Below, piece by piece: positions 9,825 through 17,599 of a stretch of DNA of 64,000 nucleotides. Made by a program: the position numbers and the translations under genes. Location: assembly GCF_016907955.1 (NCBI RefSeq), contig NZ_JAFBCX010000005.1, forward strand, positions 310,001 through 374,000. The letters run 5' to 3'. Source of the DNA: Lentzea nigeriaca (GTDB lineage Bacteria; Actinomycetota; Actinomycetes; Mycobacteriales; Pseudonocardiaceae). Positions within the stretch are counted from its first letter, which is position 1. Every line of letters starts with the position of its first letter. The notes below the pieces were generated by a model. It was not told the DNA's origin. It searched no databases and was given only the letters and a program-made list of their open reading frames with translations.

Positions 9825-11533
9825 GGGACGGGCTCGTATTCGCGCATGGCGGCGATTGAGGTGCCGTTCGCGGTGTTGCCCTCGCGCTCGATCATGATCT
9901 CGACGAGCACCGGGCGTTGCGTGCGGTCGGCCTCCTTCCGCGCCCACTCCAGCGAGCCGCGGATCTCGCCCGGATCGGCCACGCGGACGCCCGAGCAGCC
10001 GTAGGCCTCCATGATCTTGACGTTGTCCGAGCCGGTGGTGTCGTAGTGGATGTCGACCTCGTACTTCATGTCGTAGCCACCGTGGTCCTCCGCCATCCGG
10101 ATCAGGCCGAGGTACTCGTTGTTCAGCATGATCAGCACGAACGGCACCTCGTACTGGGCGCCGACCGCGAGCTCCTCCACCAGGAACTGGAACGAGTAGT
10201 CGCCGACGATGCCGACGACCTCGGCGTCGGCCTGTGACTTTTTCAGGGCCTTCTTGACCCCGATGGCCGCCGGGATCTCCCAGCCGAGCGGACCGGCCTG
10301 GCCGCACACCTGGTAGTGGCGCGGCTTGTGCGCCTTCTGGTGCTGGCCGGACCAGATCTGGTAGAGCCCGATGGCCGTGACGAAGTAGGTGTCCGGGCCG
10401 TAGAACTCGTTGATCTCCTTGAACACCCGCGGCGCCTTGACCGGCACGGCGTCGAAGTCCTCGCGGCGCAGCAGCGTCCGCTTGAGCTCCTGGCACCGGT
10501 CGACCCACGCGCCCTTGTTCCGAGGGCCGTGCTGCTTCGCCTTGTCCAGCAGGGCCTTCAGGAACAGCTTCGTGTCCGCGACGATCCCGAGATCCGGTCC
10601 GAAGACCTTGCCGATCTGCGTGGGTTCGACATCGACGTGGATGAACTTGCGGTCGCCGCGGTAGGTCGCGAGGTCGCCGGTGTGCCGGTCGCCGAACCGC
10701 GCGCCCAGCGCCAGCACCAGGTCGGACTCCAGGAACGACGCGTTGCCGTAGCGCTGCGACGTCTGGATGCCGGTCATGCCCGCGTAGAGCGGGTGGTCCT
10801 CGTCGATCGCGCCCTTCCCCATCAGCGTGGCCTGGATGGGGATCTGCAGGAACTCGGCCAGCTCCAGCAACTCGGCGGACGCCTCGCCGAGGATGACGCC
10901 GCCACCGGCGAGCAGCAGCGGGCGTTCGGCGGCCAGCAGCATCTCCAGCGCCCGTTCCACCCGTGCGTCACTCGGCGCGCTTTTCTGCACCGGCAACGGC
11001 TCGTCGATGGTGGAGTCCCACTCGATCTCCTGCTTCTGCACGTCGATCGGCAGGTCGATCAACACCGGCCCCGGCCGGCCGGAGCGGGCGATCCGGAACG
11101 CCTCGCGGAAGATCCACGGCATCTGCGCGGCCTCCTTGACCTGCACCGCCCACTTCGTGACCGGCGCGGCGATCGAGACGATGTCGACGGCCTGGAACGC
11201 CTCCTGGTGCAGCTTCGACACCGCGGCCTGGCCGGTGATGCACAGGATCGGCACGGAGTCGGCCTGCGCGGTGTAGAGGCCGGTGATCATGTTCGTGCCG
11301 GCCGGGCCCGAGGTGCCGATCGCGACGCCGACGTTGCCGGTCGTGCGCGACCAGCCGTCGGCCATGTGCGTGGCGCCCTCCTCGTGCCGCACGATGAGGT
11401 GCTCGATGGAGCCGTCCTGCTCCATCGCCTTGTACAGCGGCAGGATCGCGGCGCCGGGGCAGCCGAACACGGTGTCGATGCCCTCGGACTTCAGGACCTC
11501 GACGACCGCCTGCATGACGGGGATCTTCGGCAT
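9821..11533 (-). CDS. gcl: Glyoxylate carboligase
   Basis: Thiamine diphosphate enzyme that condenses two glyoxylates to tartronate semialdehyde and CO2. The 570-residue protein is collinear with E. coli Gcl (GCPGAAILPLY, LGTSGPAGTNMITGLY, GRPGPVLIDLP, CGQAGPLGW, FQFLVEELAVGAQ). Residue 51 is Glu (RHEEGATHMADG), whereas the characterised E. coli enzyme has Val51 (RHVEGASHMAEG). The ATG at 11533 follows the glxR stop by 3 nt. Its operon partners supply and consume its product, which supports the assignment over acetolactate synthase. Confidence 0.93.
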   Translation of the reverse strand: MPKIPVMQAVVEVLKSEGIDTVFGCPGAAILPLYKAMEQDGSIEHLIVRHEEGATHMADGWSRTTGNVGVAIGTSGPAGTNMITGLYTAQADSVPILCITGQAAVSKLHQEAFQAVDIVSIAAPVTKWAVQVKEAAQMPWIFREAFRIARSGRPGPVLIDLPIDVQKQEIEWDSTIDEPLPVQKSAPSDARVERALEMLLAAERPLLLAGGGVILGEASAELLELAEFLQIPIQATLMGKGAIDEDHPLYAGMTGIQTSQRYGNASFLESDLVLALGARFGDRHTGDLATYRGDRKFIHVDVEPTQIGKVFGPDLGIVADTKLFLKALLDKAKQHGPRNKGAWVDRCQELKRTLLRREDFDAVPVKAPRVFKEINEFYGPDTYFVTAIGLYQIWSGQHQKAHKPRHYQVCGQAGPLGWEIPAAIGVKKALKKSQADAEVVGIVGDYSFQFLVEELAVGAQYEVPFVLIMLNNEYLGLIRMAEDHGGYDMKYEVDIHYDTTGSDNVKIMEAYGCSGVRVADPGEIRGSLEWARKEADRTQRPVLVEIMIEREGNTANGTSIAAMREYEPVP

Positions 11534-11536
11534 GTG

Positions 11537-12394
11537 TCAGGCCCTTCCCGCGAAGTTCTCGATGACCTTGAGCAGCGCGGAGTGGTCGAGCGAGCCGTAA
11601 CCCTGCGCGCGGGCCGCCGCGACCAGTGCGGCGATCTGGTTGGTGACCGGCAGCGCGACGTCGGCGGCGCGTGCCGCGTCCAGCGCGATGCCCATGTCCT
11701 TGTGGTGCAGGTCGATCCGGAAGCCGGGTTGGAACTCGCGCGCGATCATGGTCTCGCGCTTGAGGTCCAGGATCCGGTTGGCCGCGAGGCCGCCCGCGAG
11801 CACGTCCAGGCCCGCCTTCGGGTCGACGCCGGACGCCTCCAGCAACACGATCGCCTCGGCGACCAGCGCGTAGATGCCACCGACCATCAGCTGGTTCGCG
11901 GCCTTCACGACCTGGCCCGCACCGTGCGGTCCGACGTGGACGATCGTCTTGCCGACGACCTCCAGGAACGGCCTGGCGGCGGCGAAGTCTGCTTCCTCGC
12001 CTCCGACCATGATGCTGAGGGACGCCTGCAGGGCACCGGTCTGGCCGCCTGACACGGGCGCGTCGAGCACGCGGACGTGGGAGAGCTTGCGCGCGATCTC
12101 GATCGACGTGGACGGGCGGATCGTGCTCATGTCGATCAGCAACGTGCCGTCGTCGAACGTCACCTCGTTGATGACCGCCTCGACCTGCGGGTGGTTCGGC
12201 AGCATCGTGATGACGACCTCGGCGCCGCTCACAGCCTCCTGCGCTGACGATGCGGCTTTGCCACCGTTGGCGACGAGCTTTTCCAAGGACGCCGAGCTGA
12301 GGTCGAAGCCCGTCACATCGTGCCCGGCGGCTACGAGGTGAGCCGCCATCGGGCTGCCCATGATGCCGAGTCCGATGAAACCGATCCTGGTCAT
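11537..12394 (-). CDS. glxR: Tartronate semialdehyde reductase (2-hydroxy-3-oxopropionate reductase)
   Basis: NAD(P)H-dependent reduction of tartronate semialdehyde to glycerate. It is a beta-hydroxyacid dehydrogenase: Rossmann motif GFIGLGIMGSPMAAHL at the N-terminus, substrate-loop DAPVSGGQTGA, and the catalytic lysine in GAGQVVKAANQL. The 285-residue length is normal. The ATG at 12394 has GGAGGGG 6 nt upstream and overlaps the hyi stop (ATGA). Confidence 0.95.
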   Translation of the reverse strand: MTRIGFIGLGIMGSPMAAHLVAAGHDVTGFDLSSASLEKLVANGGKAASSAQEAVSGAEVVITMLPNHPQVEAVINEVTFDDGTLLIDMSTIRPSTSIEIARKLSHVRVLDAPVSGGQTGALQASLSIMVGGEEADFAAARPFLEVVGKTIVHVGPHGAGQVVKAANQLMVGGIYALVAEAIVLLEASGVDPKAGLDVLAGGLAANRILDLKRETMIAREFQPGFRIDLHHKDMGIALDAARAADVALPVTNQIAALVAAARAQGYGSLDHSALLKVIENFAGRA

Positions 12395-13137
12395 GCGTTG
12401 CCCCTCCAAGCGAAGGAGTGGGTGACGGGCTTGTACTCGGCGCCGACGAAGCCCGTGTAGCCGTTGGCGCGGAGCTTGGCGAGATGCCCGAAGAGGTCGA
12501 GCTCGCCGGTGCCGGGCTCACCGCGTCCGGGAGCGTCGGCGATCTGCACGTGACCGATGCGGTCGACGTGGTCGGCGAGGGTGTCGAGGTCGTCGCCGTT
12601 CGTGGCGAGGTGGTAGAGGTCGGCGAGCAGCTTCACGTTGCCGCGGTCGATCTCGTCTATGAGCTCGAACGCCTGGTGGGTGGTCTTGATCGGGTACTTC
12701 GGCGCGCCGCTCAGCGGTTCGACCACGATCTGCGCGCCGGCCTCGGCCGCGACGTCGGCGGCGAAGCGGTAGTTGGAGATGGTCTGCGCGGTGGTCTCGA
12801 AGTTGCCGTGCAGCGCGTTGAGCGTGCGGCAGCCGAGGCGGGCCGCGATGGCGACGGTGACCTCGACGTTCGTCCGGAACTCGGTCTCCCGGCCCTGCCA
12901 GCTCGCGAGGCCGCGGTCGCCCGCCGGCATGTCGCCCGCGTAGAAGTTGAGGCCGACCAGGCGCACACCGGCGTCCTCGATGGCGCTCTCGAACGCCTCG
13001 ATCTCGCGCGTCTCCGGTACGGCGTCCGCGAAGGGCCACCAGATCTCGACCGCGTCGAACCCTGCGGCCCGCGCGGCGGCCGGGCGCTCCAGCAACGGCA
13101 GTTCCGTGAAGAGCATGGACAGGTTTGCGTCGAACAT
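12391..13137 (-). CDS. hyi: Hydroxypyruvate isomerase
   Basis: TIM-barrel isomerase of the AP-endonuclease-2 superfamily that interconverts hydroxypyruvate and tartronate semialdehyde. Features include the N-terminal FDANLSMLFTELPLLERP, FDAVEIWWPF, and the late metal-ligand region IGHVQIADAPGRGEPGTGELD. The ATG at 13137 is preceded by GAAGGA, about 12 nt away. It is the first gene of the operon and is divergent from uraD, with a palindromic operator candidate at 13152-13168. Confidence 0.92.
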   Translation of the reverse strand: MFDANLSMLFTELPLLERPAAARAAGFDAVEIWWPFADAVPETREIEAFESAIEDAGVRLVGLNFYAGDMPAGDRGLASWQGRETEFRTNVEVTVAIAARLGCRTLNALHGNFETTAQTISNYRFAADVAAEAGAQIVVEPLSGAPKYPIKTTHQAFELIDEIDRGNVKLLADLYHLATNGDDLDTLADHVDRIGHVQIADAPGRGEPGTGELDLFGHLAKLRANGYTGFVGAEYKPVTHSFAWRGNA

Positions 13138-13151
13138 CTCTATGCTCAGTC

Positions 13152-13168
13152 CTTCCACAATGCGGAAG
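13152..13168. promoter_or_regulatory. Candidate IclR-family operator between hyi and uraD
   Basis: CTTCCACAATGCGGAAG is a near-palindrome with CTTCC/GGAAG arms. Its 15-nt core shares 11 positions with TTTTGCATTGCGGAA in the aceB-iclR intergenic region. Lying between the divergent hyi operon and uraD-uox, it could control both. The regulator is inferred to be the IclR protein encoded at 19160-19900. Confidence 0.6.
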
Positions 13169-13261
13169 TTTAATTTCACTCTACGGAGAGACTAGACATC
13201 TCACTTGGCTGCGGTCAAGAATGTGGAAACTGGATTCCGCGATACAGAAACTTGGAGAGCC

Positions 13262-13744
13262 GTGGACAGCTTCAACAGCGCCCCGGAGGCCGAACTGCGA
13301 CCTCTGCTCACCGAGTGCCTCGCGGTACCCCGCTGGGTCGACGCGATAGTGGCAGGCAGGCCGTACGCGTCGATGGATGCACTCCTCGCGGCTTCTCACG
13401 TTGCCGCACAAGGACTTTCCGACGAGGAGGTGCTCGGAGCCATCGCCGGGCACCCGCGCATCGGCGAACGACAGAAGACAGGTGGGGTGTCGGCGACGTG
13501 GTCGCGGTCCGAACAGTCCGGTGTGGACAGCTCGCAGGCTGATCGCCTGGCGGCTGCGAACGCCGCGTACGAGGATCGGTTCGGGCACATCTACCTGGTG
13601 TGCGCGACCGGCCTGAGCGGTGCGGAGATGCTCGACAACCTGTCCTCACGAATGGACAACCCGCCGGATGTCGAGCTCCGCGTCGTCAACGACGAACTCG
13701 CGAAGATCGCCGCCTTGCGGCTGCAGAAGCTGATCGGGAGCTGA
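13262..13744 (+). CDS. uraD: OHCU decarboxylase
   Basis: Decarboxylates 2-oxo-4-hydroxy-4-carboxy-5-ureidoimidazoline to S-allantoin, the last step of urate oxidation. The 160-residue protein has the family segments LTECLAVPRWVDAIV, HPRIGE, the ESRWSAxEQ-like stretch (SRSEQSGVDSS) and the C-terminal ELRVVNDELAKIAALRLQKL. The GTG at 13262 has GGAG 4 nt upstream; a TTG at 13205 is possible but would cover promoter sequence. It is 5 nt upstream of uox. A separate hydroxyisourate hydrolase gene is not present here. Confidence 0.92.
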   Translation: MDSFNSAPEAELRPLLTECLAVPRWVDAIVAGRPYASMDALLAASHVAAQGLSDEEVLGAIAGHPRIGERQKTGGVSATWSRSEQSGVDSSQADRLAAANAAYEDRFGHIYLVCATGLSGAEMLDNLSSRMDNPPDVELRVVNDELAKIAALRLQKLIGS

Positions 13745-13749
13745 ACAAC

Positions 13750-14628
13750 ATGGCCATCGTCCTGGGTCCCAACCAGTACGGCAAGGCGGAGAACCGCCTC
13801 GTCACGGTGTCGCGCAACGGTTCCGTGCACACGATCAAGGACCTGACGGTCAGCACGTCGCTGCGCGGCGACCTCGCCGACACGCACCTCACCGGCGACA
13901 ACGCCAAGGTGCTCGCGACCGACACGCAGAAGAACACCGTCTACGCGTTCGCCAAGGAAGCCCCGGTCGGTGAGATCGAGGACTTCGCGCTGCGCCTCGG
14001 CCGTCACTTCGTCTCGTCGCAGGAGGCGATCACCGGCGCTCGGGTGTTGATCGACGAGCACGGCTGGGAGCGCATCGACGGCCACGACCACTCGTTCGTG
14101 CGCGGCTCGGACGAGAAGCGCACCACTGCCGTGACTATCGAGGGCTCCCAGGCGTGGGTCGTGTCCGGCGTGCGTGACCTGGTGGTGCTGAAGTCGACCG
14201 GTTCGGAGTTCCACGGCTACCCGAAGGACCCGTACACGACGCTGAAGGAGACCAACGACCGCATCCTGGCGACGTCGGTGACCGCGCGCTGGCGCTACGT
14301 CGGCACTGACGTGGACTGGGCGAAGTCGTTCACCGAGATCCGCTCGATCATGCTGAAGACGTTCGCGGACAAGCACTCCCTGTCGTTGCAGCAGACGCTC
14401 TACGCGATGGGCGAGGCCGTGCTGAACGCCCGCCCGGAGGTGGCCGAGGTGCGGCTCTCCATGCCGAACAAGCACCACTTCCCGGTGGACCTCAGCCCGT
14501 TCGGCCTGGAGAACGACAACGAGGTCTTCTACGCCGCCGACCGCCCGTACGGCCTCATCGAGGGTTCGGTACTGCGGGACGACGCCCCGGACGCCGGTCT
14601 GGCCTGGAGTACTTTGCCAGCCTTCTGA
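13750..14628 (+). CDS. uox: Urate oxidase (uricase)
   Basis: Cofactor-free oxidation of urate to 5-hydroxyisourate. The 292-residue tunnel-fold protein contains NQYGKAENRLV, the HTIKDLTVSTSLRGD region with catalytic Lys/Thr candidates, FHGYPKDPYTTLKETNDRIL, and the C-terminal LSMPNKHHFPVDLSPFG. The ATG at 13750 follows uraD by 5 nt. Its last 74 nt overlap the 3' end of the convergent FAD oxidoreductase gene. Confidence 0.96.
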   Translation: MAIVLGPNQYGKAENRLVTVSRNGSVHTIKDLTVSTSLRGDLADTHLTGDNAKVLATDTQKNTVYAFAKEAPVGEIEDFALRLGRHFVSSQEAITGARVLIDEHGWERIDGHDHSFVRGSDEKRTTAVTIEGSQAWVVSGVRDLVVLKSTGSEFHGYPKDPYTTLKETNDRILATSVTARWRYVGTDVDWAKSFTEIRSIMLKTFADKHSLSLQQTLYAMGEAVLNARPEVAEVRLSMPNKHHFPVDLSPFGLENDNEVFYAADRPYGLIEGSVLRDDAPDAGLAWSTLPAF

Positions 14629-15856
14629 ACACCACGGGATTCAGGAGAGCGGCAGGCGAGTCCACCATGTGCACGACGCGCACGAACCGCCGGAACACGT
14701 CCTGATCGTGTACGAGCGCGACCTGCCACTTCTTCAGGTACCAGCCGAACGCGCGCTTGAACGGCCCAGGCGGCGCGTGGGCACCGTCCACCCAGCCCTC
14801 GTCGGCGTTGCTGGACAGCACCCACGCGCTCTCCGCCGTCTTCGCGACCTTCCGCTGGAAGTCCCTGCACCCCTTGGCACTGAAGTCGGCGTGCCTCCGG
14901 AACACCAACGCGGCCATCGCGGCCACCGTCATCCCCTGCCCGTACACGGGGTTGAACACGCACACCGCGTCCCCGACCGCCACCAGCCCACCGGGCCACC
15001 CCGGCGTCCGCTCGAACGCGAAGCGACGACTGGCCGTCCGCGCGAACAGGTACGCGGGTGTGAGGGGTTCGGCGTCCGCGAGCATCCCGGCGATGGGCCC
15101 GCGCAACGAGTCGAGGAACCGCTGGAACCCCTCCGGATCCCGCGGCGGGTGATCACCACCGGCCCCCTGCGCCGTGACCATCAACCGATCCCCCTCGATG
15201 CGCATGACGATGCCGCCACGCGGGGTGTGCGGCGAGGCCAGCGACTCGGCCACCACGACGGGAAAGTCCTTCGGCGCCGTGTAGATCCGGGTCGCGTACC
15301 CGGTCCGCGAGTCGACCTCGTCCGGCTCCGGCACCACGATCCCCGCCTCGGCCAGCCACTTCGGCAACTTCGACGAGCGCCCGGACGCGTCCACCACGAG
15401 CTCCGCGTCGACCCGCCCGTCCCCCGTCAGCACACCGTCCACAGTGGAGCCGCAGAACGACAACCCGGTGACGTGCACGTCGTCCATGATCTTCGCGGTG
15501 ACCCGCCGCCGGACGTGCGTCTCCAGCAACGGCCTGCTCGCCACCAGCAGCGGCAGCCCGGTCCGTGTCGAGGCCACCCACCCCAGCGGGTTGAGAATCC
15601 GCATCTCCCCGGCGTCCATCAGGTGCGCACCCGCCTGCACGAGCTCGTCGTACAGGCCGGGAAACAGCCCCTCCATGATCTCGCCGCCGCGCACGAGCAA
15701 CCCGTGCACATGCCTGCCCTGCGGTACTCCCGCCCGGTACTCGGGCTGGCCGGACAGCTTGTCGCGCTCCAAGACCACCACGTCGTCGAACGACTCGGTC
15801 AACACCCGAGCCGCCAACAAGCCGGCGATTCCCCCACCGATCACCACGGCCTTCAT
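14555..15856 (-). CDS. FAD-dependent oxidoreductase, PHBH/squalene epoxidase-like
   Basis: Class A flavoprotein-type enzyme of 433 residues. The N-terminal dinucleotide fold IGGGIAGLLAARVL, the substrate-domain segment DASGRSSKLPKWL and the FAD-binding GD motif VAVGDAVCVFNPVYGQGM are intact. The substrate cannot be told from sequence. Its place beside uox raises the possibility of a urate- or xanthine-related hydroxylase such as HpxO, but the sequence looks more like the general antibiotic-type monooxygenases. Convergent with uox, overlapping by 74 nt. Confidence 0.85.
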   Translation of the reverse strand: MKAVVIGGGIAGLLAARVLTESFDDVVVLERDKLSGQPEYRAGVPQGRHVHGLLVRGGEIMEGLFPGLYDELVQAGAHLMDAGEMRILNPLGWVASTRTGLPLLVASRPLLETHVRRRVTAKIMDDVHVTGLSFCGSTVDGVLTGDGRVDAELVVDASGRSSKLPKWLAEAGIVVPEPDEVDSRTGYATRIYTAPKDFPVVVAESLASPHTPRGGIVMRIEGDRLMVTAQGAGGDHPPRDPEGFQRFLDSLRGPIAGMLADAEPLTPAYLFARTASRRFAFERTPGWPGGLVAVGDAVCVFNPVYGQGMTVAAMAALVFRRHADFSAKGCRDFQRKVAKTAESAWVLSSNADEGWVDGAHAPPGPFKRAFGWYLKKWQVALVHDQDVFRRFVRVVHMVDSPAALLNPVVFRRLAKYSRPDRRPGRRPAVPNPR

Positions 15857-15886
15857 GAAGCCATTGAACCAGGCGTCTGCCGGGAG

Positions 15887-16354
15887 TCAGCGGTTTTCGG
15901 TTCCGCGCAACGACATCTGCTGATCCCGCCACGAGTGGAACAGATCCGCCTCGCAGTACCAGTCCACCCCGGTGGGCCGCTCACCGGTCGTCATGAACTC
16001 GATGATCAGCTGCTTGTACAGCTCCAGCGGCACACCGACGCCAGGCGGGAAGTCCGTGTACTTCTCGTTGACGTAGGGCGCCTCGTCCGATCCCTTCGGC
16101 CAGCCCATGAACGCGTTGTCGACGTAGTACATGTAGCCCCACCCGCCCCGCACGGCGAGCACCACGTTGTGGTCCGGGTCGCCCTCGGCGGTCAGCGGCC
16201 TGCCGAAGTGGTCGAGCGATCCGTCGTTGCACTCGGGCCTCGCGAGCAGGCCGATCAACGTGTCCACATCCGCTGCGCACGCGACGACCTGATATTTGTG
16301 CTCCGCCGCGTCGAGGTCGGGTAGCCCGGTCCAGAGACCAGCACGCATGCTCAT
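15887..16354 (-). CDS. Imm1-like immunity-family protein
   Basis: A small soluble protein of 155 residues. The order of motifs (VVLAVRGGWGYMYYVDN, FPPGVGVPLELYKQ, then TTGERPTGVDWY) resembles the Imm1 immunity family, whose members neutralise polymorphic toxins. The ATG at 16354 has AGGGTGA 5 nt upstream; GTG 16363 and ATG 16348 are alternatives. No toxin gene is beside it. It lies 75 nt downstream of the DUF6986 gene on the same strand. Family assignment is from remembered motifs. Confidence 0.5.
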   Translation of the reverse strand: MSMRAGLWTGLPDLDAAEHKYQVVACAADVDTLIGLLARPECNDGSLDHFGRPLTAEGDPDHNVVLAVRGGWGYMYYVDNAFMGWPKGSDEAPYVNEKYTDFPPGVGVPLELYKQLIIEFMTTGERPTGVDWYCEADLFHSWRDQQMSLRGTENR

Positions 16355-16429
16355 GCGAGTCACCCTGCACCCATTGCCGGGAACATTCGACACCCATTGA
16401 CAGAACCACACGAACGGGTGATGACCCGG

Positions 16430-17599
16430 TCAGCCTGATCGGGTTGCGAGGTCTCTCAGTGCTGACTCATCCAGACCTGTCGCGACCTGCACTTCCACCG
16501 GATCGAGCGCACCGCAGTCCACCGCTCGGAGGAAGAAGGACGACAACGCTTGGGCGGTCGCCGGTTCGTCCAGCACACCTCCTGAGACGCGCTGCACATA
16601 GGACTTCAAACGGCTGGCGTCGGCGGCCAAACCCTCGCGGTAGAAGGCGTAAACGGCCGCATAACGTGTCACCAGTTGTACCGGGTGCAGATCCCAACCC
16701 TGGTAGAAACCGTGCTCCAGTGATCGCCGCACCAGCCGGTAGTGCGTGTCCCAGCCGTGCTGCTTCTGGTCGCCTACGGGCAGCACGTTGGTGGAGCCGT
16801 CGGACAGCCGGACCCCGGTCCCAGCAGCGGAAACCTGCATGACGTGCCGCGCGAAGTCGCACGCGCCGTGCGCCAGGTGTTGCTGCGCCGCGGAGAGTCC
16901 GCAGCCCGCGGTGTAGTCGTAGGTGCCGAAGTGCAGACCTGTCACCCGGCCCTTGCCCGCCTCGATGAACCTCGGGATCGCGAGCCTGCCTTTGTGGTCC
17001 ACAATGGACTGTGTGGTCTCGACCTGGATCTCGAACCTCAGATCCTTCCCGAAGAGGTCGAGCACCTCACCGAACACCTCGACCTGGTCGGCAGATGTCA
17101 CCTTCGGGAAGGTGATCACGAAACCTGGCGGAACCTCTCCCAGTGCTGTCAGGAAGATGTCCAAGGTGCGCAGCCCGCGCTCGCGCAAGGCCTTGGAGTC
17201 GAACGACTTGATGCGCACGCCGAACGACGGCGGCGCGCTGCCCTCCTCCAGCCAGCGGGACACGAGGTGCGCCGTGCTCTCGGCGTCCATGTCCTCGACG
17301 TCGTCCTCGGGCGCGCCGTAGCCGTCCTCGAAGTCGATGCGCAGGTCCTCGACGGGCTCACGGACGAGCTTCGCCCGCACGCGGTCGAGCACGCCGTCGG
17401 GCAGGTCCGGCAGCAGGTCCGGTTCGATCGACCGCAGCGCCTCGCGGCCCCAGTCGCCGACCGTCGTCGCGATGATCCGACCGGCGGGCACGTAGCACGT
17501 GTGCACGGGCTGGCGGCCCACCGGCCAGCTGCGTTCCACAGTGGACAATCGCGCGGTCACCCGCGCGACGTCGTCGGGTGACAGCGATGTCCGGTACAT
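16430..17599 (-). CDS. DUF6986 protein, HpcH/citrate-lyase-beta-like
   Basis: A 389-residue protein with the TIM-barrel features of the CitE/HpcH/HpaI aldolase group: IDFEDGYGAPEDD (acidic metal-ligand region), VRIKSF, FEIQVETTQSI with a conserved glutamate, and HFGTYDYTAGCGL. Its ATG overlaps the malate synthase stop (TGATG), which implies coupled expression and a role in glyoxylate or C4-acid metabolism. The exact reaction is not established; lyase of a malyl- or citramalyl-type ester is only a guess. Confidence 0.8.
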   Translation of the reverse strand: MYRTSLSPDDVARVTARLSTVERSWPVGRQPVHTCYVPAGRIIATTVGDWGREALRSIEPDLLPDLPDGVLDRVRAKLVREPVEDLRIDFEDGYGAPEDDVEDMDAESTAHLVSRWLEEGSAPPSFGVRIKSFDSKALRERGLRTLDIFLTALGEVPPGFVITFPKVTSADQVEVFGEVLDLFGKDLRFEIQVETTQSIVDHKGRLAIPRFIEAGKGRVTGLHFGTYDYTAGCGLSAAQQHLAHGACDFARHVMQVSAAGTGVRLSDGSTNVLPVGDQKQHGWDTHYRLVRRSLEHGFYQGWDLHPVQLVTRYAAVYAFYREGLAADASRLKSYVQRVSGGVLDEPATAQALSSFFLRAVDCGALDPVEVQVATGLDESALRDLATRSG

